From: Gammaproteobacteria bacterium | GTDB taxonomy: Bacteria; Pseudomonadota; Gammaproteobacteria; Steroidobacterales; Steroidobacteraceae | NCBI GenBank assembly: GCA_003137095.1 | Contig: PLET01000046.1 | Location: 12,844 to 58,760, forward strand | Length of the DNA: 45,917 nt | Direction of reading: 5' to 3' | In this document: positions 28,490 to 36,155 of the stretch, in pieces | Layout of the letters: every line of letters starts with the position of its first letter | Numbering within the stretch: position 1 is the stretch's first letter | The notes under the pieces: model-generated | Told to the model about the DNA's origin: nothing | Seen by the model: the letters and a program-made list of their open reading frames with translations, nothing else | Database searches by the model: none | Made by a program: the position numbers and the translations under genes

Positions 28490-29884
28490 TCAAGAAGCGT
28501 TCTCGGCCATCCGCGTGCGTCCGGCGCGATGCGCCAGCGTGTAATACAGGGGACTCACGACGGCGAGCGCCACCAGCCAGGAGATGTCCGCCCCACCCAG
28601 CGCCGTAGCGATCGGGCCGGTATACAGATCGGTGGCCAGGAACGGCACCTGCACCGCGATGCCGAGCACGTAACAAAATAGCGCCGTCCAGTTGTAGCGG
28701 CCGTAGATCCCGCCGTCGGCCCGGAAGAAGGAGGGGACGTCGTAGTGACCATGCTGTACTAGGTAAAAATCCACCAGATTGATCGCCGTCCACGGTGCCA
28801 TCACACACAGGAGCAGCGCCAGGAAATTCTCGTAATTGACCAGAAAATTCTTCGCACCCCACAAGGCCATGGCGAGCGCCACCAGGATGAAAATCGTCGA
28901 CAGCACGATGCGCGCCGCGGATCCGGCGTTCCAGTTGGGCAAAAATGTCTGGCCGACGGTGATGCTCGACAGAACGCCGCAGTAGATGTTCATGGCGCTG
29001 GTCGAGCCGATGCCGATCGAGAACGCCACGACGATCAAGACGCTGATCGGCCGGGTGGCGCCCGCCAGTCCGGCCACCACATTGCCGTCCGCCACGGTCA
29101 GGCCGAGCAAGGCGCCGAGCAGCATGGGCAGCGCCGATCCGAGCACGCAGCCCCAATAGCTCGCCCAGAAAGTCGGTCGCACGCCGCTGTCGGCCGGCAT
29201 GTAGCGCGAGTAATCGGACACATAGGGTGCATAGGCGATCTGCCACAATGCGCCCACGGATATGGTTCCCATGAAGCCGGCCGCGCTGAAATGACCGCGC
29301 CGCCAGATGTCGGCCGGCAGCCCATTGACCGCGATGATCCACACGAAGCACGCCAGCAGGGCCAAGCCGCAGAGCCAGGACATCCAGCGCCCATAGGCGT
29401 GGATGAGGTCATAGCCGTAAATGGCGGCAGCCACGGCGACGATCGCGATCATAACGATGCCCGATTGATCGCTGATGCCGGCGGCGATGCTGTGCAGCGA
29501 TTGGCCGCCGAGCACCAGATTGGAGGCGACGAAGCCCACATACATGACGACCACCAGCGCGACCACATAGATCGCGCCAAATGAACCGAACTGTCCGCGG
29601 CTTTGCACCATTTGCGGCACGCCGAGCTGCGGACCTTGGGCGGCGTGCAGGGCCATGAACACGCCGCCCACCAGATTGCCGATCAGGATCGACAGGATCG
29701 CGCCCATCAGCGACAGCTTGAACAGGGTCGTCGCCAGCGCGCCGGTCACGATCGTGAGAATCATGATGTTCGAGCCGAACCACAGGGTGAACAGATCGGC
29801 GGCACGCCCGTGCCGTTCGTCGGCCGGAATCGGATAAATCGTGTGTTGCTCGATGCGGGTGTTTGCGGGATAAGACTCGGGCAT
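28490..29884 (-). CDS. NCS1 family permease (cytosine/purine/allantoin type)
   Basis: 464 residues with about 12 membrane segments. The N-terminal region IPADERHGRAADLFTLWFGSN is the NCS1 signature, followed by GAILSILIGNLVGGVFMALH and the GPQLGVPQMVQSRGQFG substrate/cation region. The ATG at 29884 has GGAGG seven bases upstream. NCS1 members import nucleobases, hydantoins, allantoin or vitamins by cation symport across the inner membrane. First gene of a three-gene operon with a HisD-like and a zinc dehydrogenase, so the cargo is probably their substrate precursor. A symmetric operator candidate lies directly upstream. Confidence 0.9.
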   Translation of the reverse strand: MPESYPANTRIEQHTIYPIPADERHGRAADLFTLWFGSNIMILTIVTGALATTLFKLSLMGAILSILIGNLVGGVFMALHAAQGPQLGVPQMVQSRGQFGSFGAIYVVALVVVMYVGFVASNLVLGGQSLHSIAAGISDQSGIVMIAIVAVAAAIYGYDLIHAYGRWMSWLCGLALLACFVWIIAVNGLPADIWRRGHFSAAGFMGTISVGALWQIAYAPYVSDYSRYMPADSGVRPTFWASYWGCVLGSALPMLLGALLGLTVADGNVVAGLAGATRPISVLIVVAFSIGIGSTSAMNIYCGVLSSITVGQTFLPNWNAGSAARIVLSTIFILVALAMALWGAKNFLVNYENFLALLLCVMAPWTAINLVDFYLVQHGHYDVPSFFRADGGIYGRYNWTALFCYVLGIAVQVPFLATDLYTGPIATALGGADISWLVALAVVSPLYYTLAHRAGRTRMAENAS

Positions 29885-29896
29885 CTCGACCTCCAG

Positions 29897-29928
29897 TGCA
29901 CTTCAGGATGATTTAGTCATAGAGTGCA
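29897..29928. promoter_or_regulatory. Nested inverted repeat between permease and divergent gene
   Basis: TGCACT (29897-29902) faces AGTGCA (29923-29928), and inside them ATGA-N5-TCAT (29908-29920) is a second palindrome. The element starts 12 bases before the permease ATG and touches the proposed start of the divergent gene. It resembles GntR-type operators (inference), but no regulator gene is adjacent. Confidence 0.4.
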
Positions 29929-30736
29929 TGGATTGTCGCGTCCAATTTCAAAAGTGCCGGTTGTTGCCGTCTCGGAACTGCAGGGTCTGTGGCGGCGCTC
30001 GCTGATCGAGTGGCCGGATGGCGGGCGCGACACCACCACGGTAGTGCGTTGGCTGCAGGGAGCATCGGCCTTTGCCGATCTGCGGCAGCCCTGCCTGGGT
30101 CCGGACTTTGCGCAGGTACACGCCCTCGCCGAGCTGTCCTTGGCGGATTGCGCGTGGCTCGCCCGTCAGGAGGGCTTCGCCGGGCGCCTCGGCACCGATG
30201 GGGCGTTTTTCGAGTGGGCACGCACCATTGACTTCCAGCCGCAGTCGCCGCACGCGGATGTCGGGGCGCTATGGTGGGAGGGGCAGTTGCTGGTCGAACA
30301 CGGTCGCGACATCGACTATCTCGAACATTGGCAGCGGGCGGCGGCGGCCGGCGGTCCGACGGCAGCCCTCGCACTGCGCGATCCGCTGCAGGGCGTGCGC
30401 GGCGTGCTGCTGCGGGTGGGGGCCGATTTCATGTATGCGCGCGATCGCGCCATCCCTCTGCCGGCGCTGCCGACACTCGGCGCGTGCATCGCGGCCGCGG
30501 CAGGCACGGCGCAGGCCCGCGCCCTGGTGGATTGCGAGATTTCGTACGGCAGCGTGCAATCCGTGGGATTTCGCATCCTCGCCTCGACGCTGCCCTACCG
30601 GGTCGGCGACCTCCTCGGCCAGCGATTGATGGGCGATGCGCTCATCATGCAGGATCGCCTGGCGCCGGGCATGGGCGCGCGCCGCTGGGATGTCATCGAC
30701 GTTGAGGGCGATGCCGCGGCGCTCGCGGCCGGCTGA
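29924..30736 (+). CDS. Hri1-like protein of unknown function
   Basis: 270 residues at most. The first start is a GTG at 29924; a TTG at 29933 or GTG at 29954 (VPVVAVSELQGLWRRSL) are alternatives and none has a clear ribosome-binding site. The pattern LWRRSLIEWPDGGRDTTTVVRWLQG then FADLRQP resembles the HRI1 family known from yeast and some bacteria, a beta-rich lipocalin-like fold; this assignment is from memory and moderate at best. No signal peptide or membrane segment. It is divergent from the NCS1 permease operon and may belong to it functionally. Its stop codon abuts that of the sulfotransferase gene. Confidence 0.7.
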   Translation: MHGLSRPISKVPVVAVSELQGLWRRSLIEWPDGGRDTTTVVRWLQGASAFADLRQPCLGPDFAQVHALAELSLADCAWLARQEGFAGRLGTDGAFFEWARTIDFQPQSPHADVGALWWEGQLLVEHGRDIDYLEHWQRAAAAGGPTAALALRDPLQGVRGVLLRVGADFMYARDRAIPLPALPTLGACIAAAAGTAQARALVDCEISYGSVQSVGFRILASTLPYRVGDLLGQRLMGDALIMQDRLAPGMGARRWDVIDVEGDAAALAAG

Positions 30737-32155
30737 TCACTCCGGCACGCTGATGCCGTGGGCCGCCAATTCGCTGCGCAATACGCCGAGATGTTGCTCG
30801 TAGCGGCGCCACAGGGACACGGACGAATCATACAGCGGGCGGCGCACCTGCGCCGCGCTCGCGGTGGTGATCGGCGCCGGATTGCGATGAAACTCCAGGC
30901 AGGCGTCCTCCCAGGGCAGGCCGCAGAAATCCAGCAGCCGGCGCGTCTGCCCGGGCTGGTTCGCGATCAGCGCCTCGTAGTCCACCGACAGGATCGCGCC
31001 CGGCAGGATCGTCTGCCAGTGGTCCATCAAGCGCCGGTACGCCGCATAGTAACGGCCGATCTCCAGAAGATCGTACGAGAACGGATAGCCGTCCTTGAAC
31101 AGCGTCTTGTACATGGCATGTCCCACCGCCATGGGATGCCGGCTGACGTGCACGATCCTCGCATTCGGCAGTGCCCGCAGAATCAACCCGCAGTACAGGT
31201 AATTGAGCGGCATCTTGTCGGTGAAGCGCCGGCCCGCCGCCGCGGCTCGGGTGCGGTCGAGGTAGTCGCGGCCGAGCGCCGCAAAATCCACCGACGCCGA
31301 CAGCGCCACCAACTCCCGGCGCGACAGCTCGGTACGGCCGCTCTGGCGGCGTACGGCATCCACCAGGCTGATGGCGAAATCGCTCAGCTCGCCGGCCGAG
31401 ACCAGCGTCGAATGGCTGCCGAGGATGCGATCGACCAGCGAAGTGCCGCTGCGCGGCAGACCGACGATGAAGATAGGTGCGTCGGCCGCATGGTCGAGGG
31501 GTGCCGGAACGGCCGGCGCTGGAAACGCCGCGATGATCCACTCCACCGTTGCAACGTCGTTGGCAACATCGTAGCGCAGGCTCCGGCGCTGCAGGCGCGC
31601 ACCGCGCTCAAGGTGACTAAAGGAGCTCTCGTACGCGCCCAGGTCCTCGTATTCCTTGGCAAGCGCATGGCGCAGCTGCACCTCGCCCGCCGCCGGAAGC
31701 TTTCCCGCGAGCAACCGCTCAAGCTCCCGCACGTGGTTGCGCGCGGCCGTTTGGGTGCGCAGATCGCTGCGATTCTTGTAAGCCTCGTAGTCCGCCGGCC
31801 GCAGGGCGATGACGCGGTCGTAGTCCGCTTCCGCCGCGATCAGCTGCCCCACGTAGCGGCGCACCGCCGCCCTGTTGTAGAGGATTTGCGGATGATCGGG
31901 CGCCAGCGCGAGGGCCCGATCATAGGCGGCAAGCGCGGCAGCGTGGTCGCCGGCATGGCTGTGCAGGGTGCCGATGGCGTCCCAGAACTGCGGATCGGCC
32001 GGCGCATGGCGCTGTGCCGCCGCCACCGCATCGCGGGCCTGCGCCAAGCGTCCCAGGGCCAGCAAGCACTGTGCGCGACGCAGCAACCAGGCCGGATTCT
32101 GCGGTTCCTTGAGCAATGCGTTATCCGCACCCTGCAGCGCGTCCCGAGGATTCAT
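30737..32155 (-). CDS. TPR-repeat sulfotransferase
   Basis: 472 residues. About three tetratricopeptide repeats occupy residues 15-135 (for example AWLLRRAQCLLALGRLAQAR and AAALAAYDRALALAPDHPQI). A sulfotransferase domain follows: the PAPS 5'-phosphosulfate loop APIFIVGLPRSGTSLVDRIL at about 226-245 and the 3'-phosphate region RIVHVSRHPMAVGHAMYKTLF. It would transfer sulfate from PAPS to an unknown acceptor, perhaps a peptide or protein held by the TPRs. No signal peptide, so cytoplasmic. Last gene of the minus-strand series running from the TonB receptor, 40 bases behind the DUF1028 gene, and possibly a passenger. Confidence 0.87.
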   Translation of the reverse strand: MNPRDALQGADNALLKEPQNPAWLLRRAQCLLALGRLAQARDAVAAAQRHAPADPQFWDAIGTLHSHAGDHAAALAAYDRALALAPDHPQILYNRAAVRRYVGQLIAAEADYDRVIALRPADYEAYKNRSDLRTQTAARNHVRELERLLAGKLPAAGEVQLRHALAKEYEDLGAYESSFSHLERGARLQRRSLRYDVANDVATVEWIIAAFPAPAVPAPLDHAADAPIFIVGLPRSGTSLVDRILGSHSTLVSAGELSDFAISLVDAVRRQSGRTELSRRELVALSASVDFAALGRDYLDRTRAAAAGRRFTDKMPLNYLYCGLILRALPNARIVHVSRHPMAVGHAMYKTLFKDGYPFSYDLLEIGRYYAAYRRLMDHWQTILPGAILSVDYEALIANQPGQTRRLLDFCGLPWEDACLEFHRNPAPITTASAAQVRRPLYDSSVSLWRRYEQHLGVLRSELAAHGISVPE

Positions 32156-32195
32156 GGGGCGTTCCGCAGCACGAAGTGGCTGCGCCCTGCGCGGC

Positions 32196-32870
32196 TCATC
32201 GATCGCCCGCTACCCCGAAGCTCGGCGCATGGGCGGGATTCGTCGCACGCGCGACGTAGTCGTCTATCTGCGGCGCGAAGATCCTCCAGAGCACGGCCAG
32301 CGCCGCCACGGGGTCCTCCTCGGTCCAGTCCACCCGCAAATCCACAATGGGCCACGCCACGTCGCGTACCACCAGCAGTCCGGCGGAATGAACGGGACCC
32401 GCCTCGCCACCGCCCTCGGCGCCGGCCCGCAGGGCCTCGAGCAGGCAGGCGCCGAAATGGCCGCCGCAGGCCTCAAAGGCCGCGATCATGAGCGTCGGAA
32501 TGTCAGCCCGGGCCAGCAAATTGCCGGCTGCCGCGCAATCCACGCCCACCGCCGAGCCGACGATGCCGAGCGCGTGCGCCCCCGAATACACCGCCGGCGG
32601 TCCCGTGTGTCCGACCACCAGCAGTTGGCGGTACGCACCGAAGGGCGTGCCGCGCAGCACCTCCGCGAGTGCGGCGCCTGCGTCGAGACCTCGCGCCAGC
32701 GCCTCGAGCAGGGCCGTCCCGAGCCGCGGATCGGTGATGTTCTGACTGGCCGCGGCGCCGATGCCGGCGCGCGCATGGGCGCAGCGCGCCGCGACGGCCG
32801 GCGAAGAAGAGGCGATCGCCACTCCGAACATTCCCCCGTCGGCTGAGCGCGCGGCGATGGAGAAGGTCAC
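32196..32870 (-). CDS. DUF1028 family protein
   Basis: 224 residues. MTFSIAARSADGGMFGVAIASSSPAVAARC and the following GIGAAASQNITDPRLG match the DUF1028 family, which has an Ntn-hydrolase-like fold and often sits beside RidA and amidohydrolase genes in amino-acid or peptide catabolic clusters. It starts four bases after the RidA stop, so it is coupled. Enzymatic activity is unproven in the family; a role in hydrolysing an amide or activated intermediate is only a suggestion. Confidence 0.83.
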   Translation of the reverse strand: MTFSIAARSADGGMFGVAIASSSPAVAARCAHARAGIGAAASQNITDPRLGTALLEALARGLDAGAALAEVLRGTPFGAYRQLLVVGHTGPPAVYSGAHALGIVGSAVGVDCAAAGNLLARADIPTLMIAAFEACGGHFGACLLEALRAGAEGGGEAGPVHSAGLLVVRDVAWPIVDLRVDWTEEDPVAALAVLWRIFAPQIDDYVARATNPAHAPSFGVAGDR

Positions 32871-32873
32871 CGA

Positions 32874-33290
32874 TCAATCCCCATCCGGTATCACCGCAAT
32901 GACGTCGACCTCCACCAGCCATTCCGGACGCGCAAGTCCGGCGACGACGATGCCCGTCGACACCGGATAGACGCCTTTCAGCCAGCGTCCGATGGTGCGG
33001 TACACGGCTTCGCGAAAGCGCGGATCAGTCAGATAAATGGTGACCTTGCAGACTTGCTCCAGGCTGGCACCGGCTTCGCTCAACAGCTGCTTGACGTTCG
33101 CCATTGCCTGCTCGGCCTGCGCCGCGGCATCTCCCACCCCGACGTTGTTGGCGGTGTCAAGATCCTGTCCGACCTGACCGCGGACGAACACGGTGCGACC
33201 CCGCGCCACCACCGCCTGACACAGATCATTGTCGAGCCTTTGCTCGGGATAGGTGTCGCGCGTGTTGAACTTACGGATTCTGATGTGCAT
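32874..33290 (-). CDS. RidA/YjgF/UK114 family protein
   Basis: 138 residues. Recognised by FVRGQVGQDLD, QAEQAMANVKQLLSEAGASLEQVCKVTIYLTD and the C-terminal RPEWLVEVDVIAVIPDG. In the archetypes a C-terminal Arg binds the substrate carboxylate and hydrolyses reactive enamines or imines to keto compounds and ammonia; here RPEWLVEV replaces the archetypal R-(V/L)-P-x-D-(A/V)-x-V-E block with Arg conserved. The start overlaps the flavin reductase fusion gene by 20 bases. In this context it probably clears an imine made by the oxygenase (inference). Confidence 0.88.
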   Translation of the reverse strand: MHIRIRKFNTRDTYPEQRLDNDLCQAVVARGRTVFVRGQVGQDLDTANNVGVGDAAAQAEQAMANVKQLLSEAGASLEQVCKVTIYLTDPRFREAVYRTIGRWLKGVYPVSTGIVVAGLARPEWLVEVDVIAVIPDGD

Positions 33291-34488
33291 GGGTCACTCC
33301 GTGGAAGAACGCGCGGCAGTGGCCTGCGAACGCCCGTGCGTTCGCGCTCATGGGGCGGTTGGCGCGGTTTGCAAGAACCAGGCGGCTGTTGGCCACCGCC
33401 GCGGCGAGCGGCCGGGCCACCAGCGCGCGCCCGTCGTACGACATGTTATTGGCGGGCTTGGTGGCCAGCAGGCTGAACCCCAGCCCGTGACCGACGAAGC
33501 CGCGGGCCATCTCGAACGAGCCCGTGCGGTAGGCAATCCGCGGTTCGAGACCACGGTCCCGGAACAACGACAGGAAATACTCACGGCTCGGCTCGACGTC
33601 CAGCAGGATGAACGGCTCATCGATGAGTTCCTCGAGCGCGATCGCCGCGCGGGCGGCGAGCGGATGGCCGTCGGGCAGCAGCACGTAGGGTATCAGCTCC
33701 GCGAGGCTCTCCTTGTTGATGTCGTCGCCGACGCCGAAATCGTAGAGCAGCGCGATTTCGATGTCGCCGCGGCGCAGACCGGCGAGCAACTGGCCCTGGT
33801 CCGCCTCGACCAGGGTGAGCGACAGCCCCGGGTGCATCTTGGTCAGCCTTGCCACCAGGGCGGGCACGATGTAAGGCGCAAAGGTCTGGAAGCAACCGAG
33901 TGCCAGCGCGCCGCCGGCCGCCGCGGAATCGGCCGCCGGGGCGCGTTGGTGGAAGCGCTGCGGCACGCCGTAGGCGCGATTGGCGTAGATCAGCGGCGCG
34001 CCGCCGGCCGCCACCGCGATATCCTGTACCGACCCGAAAACCACGAAGTGGGATCCGACGCGCTCGCTCGCGGTGACGCGGCAATCGAAAGCCACCAATG
34101 AATCGATCAGCCGCGGTGCGCCGGTGAACTCCGTGGTCCAGGTCGCACACTCGAATTTCTCGGCTCCTTGCGCGCCGCTGCGCCCGGCAAAGCTGTCGGA
34201 CACGTGCGCCTGATCCTCGCGCAGCACATTGACGCAAAACACCCCGTTGGCGAGCAGGGCATCGGCCACCGGACTCAGGTGGTGGATGCACACCAGCAAC
34301 GTCGGGCGAGGGGTGTCGGCCGATACCGAAACCATGGCGGACACCGTGACGCCGTGACGTCCCGCGACGCCGTCGGTGGTCACCACGTTGACGGTGCAGG
34401 CCGCATGGCTCATGCCATGCAGGAATTTCTGGCGCAGCGCGGCCACTTCCGGGGTCGTGCTCTCCTGCGCACCGCTCATCGTGGTCAT
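33271..34488 (-). CDS. Flavin reductase fused to a LysR-type ligand-binding domain
   Basis: 405 residues from the ATG at 34488, whose ATGA overlaps the HpaB stop. The open frame further upstream only shadows hpaB. Residues 15-175 are an HpaC-like FMN-binding split barrel (CTVNVVTTDG, HGVTVSAMVSVSADTP, NGVFCVNVLRE, VGSHFVVFGSV). Residues 195-395 match the substrate-binding domain of LysR regulators (LGCFQTFAPYIVPALVARL, GDIEIALLYDF, EPFILLDVEPSREYFL, GHGLGFSLLATKP), but no helix-turn-helix is present. It should supply reduced flavin to the adjacent oxygenase. The sensor domain may gate that activity by ligand, as the MarR-like domain does in the Acinetobacter hydroxyphenylacetate hydroxylase reductase. 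Confidence 0.88.
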   Translation of the reverse strand: MTTMSGAQESTTPEVAALRQKFLHGMSHAACTVNVVTTDGVAGRHGVTVSAMVSVSADTPRPTLLVCIHHLSPVADALLANGVFCVNVLREDQAHVSDSFAGRSGAQGAEKFECATWTTEFTGAPRLIDSLVAFDCRVTASERVGSHFVVFGSVQDIAVAAGGAPLIYANRAYGVPQRFHQRAPAADSAAAGGALALGCFQTFAPYIVPALVARLTKMHPGLSLTLVEADQGQLLAGLRRGDIEIALLYDFGVGDDINKESLAELIPYVLLPDGHPLAARAAIALEELIDEPFILLDVEPSREYFLSLFRDRGLEPRIAYRTGSFEMARGFVGHGLGFSLLATKPANNMSYDGRALVARPLAAAVANSRLVLANRANRPMSANARAFAGHCRAFFHGVTHAHQNP

Positions 34489-36059
34489 GCCGCCGCTTCG
34501 GAGGGGTTCGCGGCCGCGGCCACCGGCGCAGCGCCCGCATCGGACGAAGCGCCGGAGGAAGGGTGTTCGGCGAACCATTGGGCCACCGCTCCGTCGCCGG
34601 CCGGGCGTGCGCCCTTTTGCATGACGCGCTCGGACAGATCGGCGGATTTTTGCACGAACTGCAGCGGGCCATCCCAGTCGAAATTGCGGTAAACCGCATT
34701 GAGATGGGCGAACGGCGGCGCCTGCGCAAACAGCTGAAAGGTCAGGCGGTGGCCCGCGTAATCCGAATTCAGCAGGTCGCGCGCAAAGGCCAGAAGCTTG
34801 CGCCTGTCCTCGGCGACCCAGTTCTCGTTGACGGAGTAGAACTTGTCGAGCCAGGGCTTGGTCTCGGGCGAATCGAAGGCCGCCTTGTCCGGCGTCACGC
34901 AGATCTGCCCGCCGCACAGTTCGCGCGCGATGTGCATCATCTCGTGCAGCTGCGAACAGGCGAGCACCCGCCCGCAATACAGCAGGGATTGGTTCGGCAT
35001 CAGGAGGCCCGCCGGACTGCGCTCAGCCAGAGTCACGGCTGCCGTCAGATGAGCGTTTATACCCTCGCGGTACACGGCGAGCTGCGCCAGCTTCTCCTGC
35101 ACCGCCTGCTGCTTGTCGAGTCCGGTCTGCCGGGCGTTGAACAGCGCCGCACCGATCATCATGTCGGCAAGCTTCAGATTGCGCTGCACGAAAGCGAAGG
35201 CGGAATAGCGGTGCACGGTGGCGCGGATGAACATCGCCGCACGGGTATGACGGTAGAAGAGCACGTTCTCCCAGGGAATGAGCACATCGTCGAAGATGAC
35301 CAGCGAGTCGACCTCATCGAACCTGCTCGTCAGCGGGTAATCCGCTGCGGGCGCACGCCCGGCAAATCCGGTCCGGCAGATGAACTTGAGATTGGGCGAG
35401 CCGAGATCACAGATGAAGCCCACCGCGTATTCGGAGAGCGCGGAGTTTCCCCAATTCGCGATGGTCGGCTTGGTGAAGGCCTGATTTGCATACGCAGCGG
35501 CAGTTTCATATTTTGCACCGCGTACGATGATGCCCGCGTCGGTTTCCTTGACGACGTGCAGCAGCATGTCCGGGTCCTGTTCCTGCGGCGGCTTGGATCG
35601 GTCGCCCTTCGGATCGGTGTTTGCAGATACGTGGAACGGGTCGGCGTGCAGCACCGCCTGAATGTGCCTGCGAATGTTGACCGAGAACTGCGGGTCCACC
35701 TCATTGAGCACATCCTGGCCGTCGAACAACGACCACATCTCGCCGACCGTCTCATCCCCCACCCGCGTCACGACGCCGCCGATCTCCTCCAGCACGGCAT
35801 CGGTGGCCCGCCGTTTGTCCCACCAGTCTGCCTGCAGCCGCGGCAGCTTGTTGGCGACGGCGTGCCGTTCGCCCTGTTCCTCGTATCCGAGGATGTCCCG
35901 GGTCGCCGCTTCATGCTGCATGTCGTAGATACGCGCGCGGATGTCGATCAGCGGCTTCATCATCGGATGCCGGGTGACGTCCCGGACGCGCTCGCCGTTG
36001 ATGTAGACCTCGCGCTCATCGCGGATGGATTCCAGATACTGTTGGCCGGTTCGAATCAT
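34485..36059 (-). CDS. HpaB-type flavin-dependent monooxygenase, oxygenase component
   Basis: 524 residues from the ATG at 36059 (MIRTGQQYLESIRDEREVYING), the normal family start; a start 13 codons upstream has no family match. Group D two-component monooxygenase with acyl-CoA dehydrogenase-like fold. Visible: GERVRDVTRHPMM, YAVGFICDLGSPNLKFICR, FDEVDSLVIFDDVLIPWENV, HRYSAFAFVQRNLKLADMM and LCGGQICVTPD. The C-terminal 35 residues are a low-complexity Ala/Pro/Ser tail, unusual for the family. It uses reduced FAD from the adjacent reductase to oxygenate a substrate. Family members mostly act on phenols (4-hydroxyphenylacetate, chlorophenols, PvcC), and no meta-cleavage genes are nearby, so the substrate is unclear. 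Confidence 0.9.
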   Translation of the reverse strand: MIRTGQQYLESIRDEREVYINGERVRDVTRHPMMKPLIDIRARIYDMQHEAATRDILGYEEQGERHAVANKLPRLQADWWDKRRATDAVLEEIGGVVTRVGDETVGEMWSLFDGQDVLNEVDPQFSVNIRRHIQAVLHADPFHVSANTDPKGDRSKPPQEQDPDMLLHVVKETDAGIIVRGAKYETAAAYANQAFTKPTIANWGNSALSEYAVGFICDLGSPNLKFICRTGFAGRAPAADYPLTSRFDEVDSLVIFDDVLIPWENVLFYRHTRAAMFIRATVHRYSAFAFVQRNLKLADMMIGAALFNARQTGLDKQQAVQEKLAQLAVYREGINAHLTAAVTLAERSPAGLLMPNQSLLYCGRVLACSQLHEMMHIARELCGGQICVTPDKAAFDSPETKPWLDKFYSVNENWVAEDRRKLLAFARDLLNSDYAGHRLTFQLFAQAPPFAHLNAVYRNFDWDGPLQFVQKSADLSERVMQKGARPAGDGAVAQWFAEHPSSGASSDAGAAPVAAAANPSEAAA

Positions 36060-36109
36060 TACGTTGCTCCACGGGCGATCGACTCGCCGCCGGCTCATGA
36101 TCGCGCATT

Positions 36110-36142
36110 GCCGGTTTTATATAAACTGGCGGTTATCAACCG
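36110..36142. promoter_or_regulatory. Palindromic operator candidate upstream of hpaB-like gene
   Basis: GCCGGTTT-N5-AAACTGGC (36110-36130) is a quasi-palindrome with one mismatch and an AT core. It overlaps CGGTT-N3-AACCG (36130-36142). It occupies the 96-base gap between the deacylase stop and the monooxygenase start, about 50 bases upstream of the ATG. It suggests an internal, separately regulated promoter. The binding protein is unknown. Confidence 0.5.
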
Positions 36143-36155
36143 GCGGTGCGCAACC

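Noticed and set aside
27177..29351. 724-codon form of the HisD-like gene
   Set aside because: The first 300 codons are a shadow of the NCS1 permease; the protein's HisD similarity begins at 28451.
33271..34977. 568-codon form of the flavin reductase fusion
   Set aside because: The first 163 codons lie inside the HpaB-like gene in another frame; the ATGA overlap at 34485-34488 marks the start.
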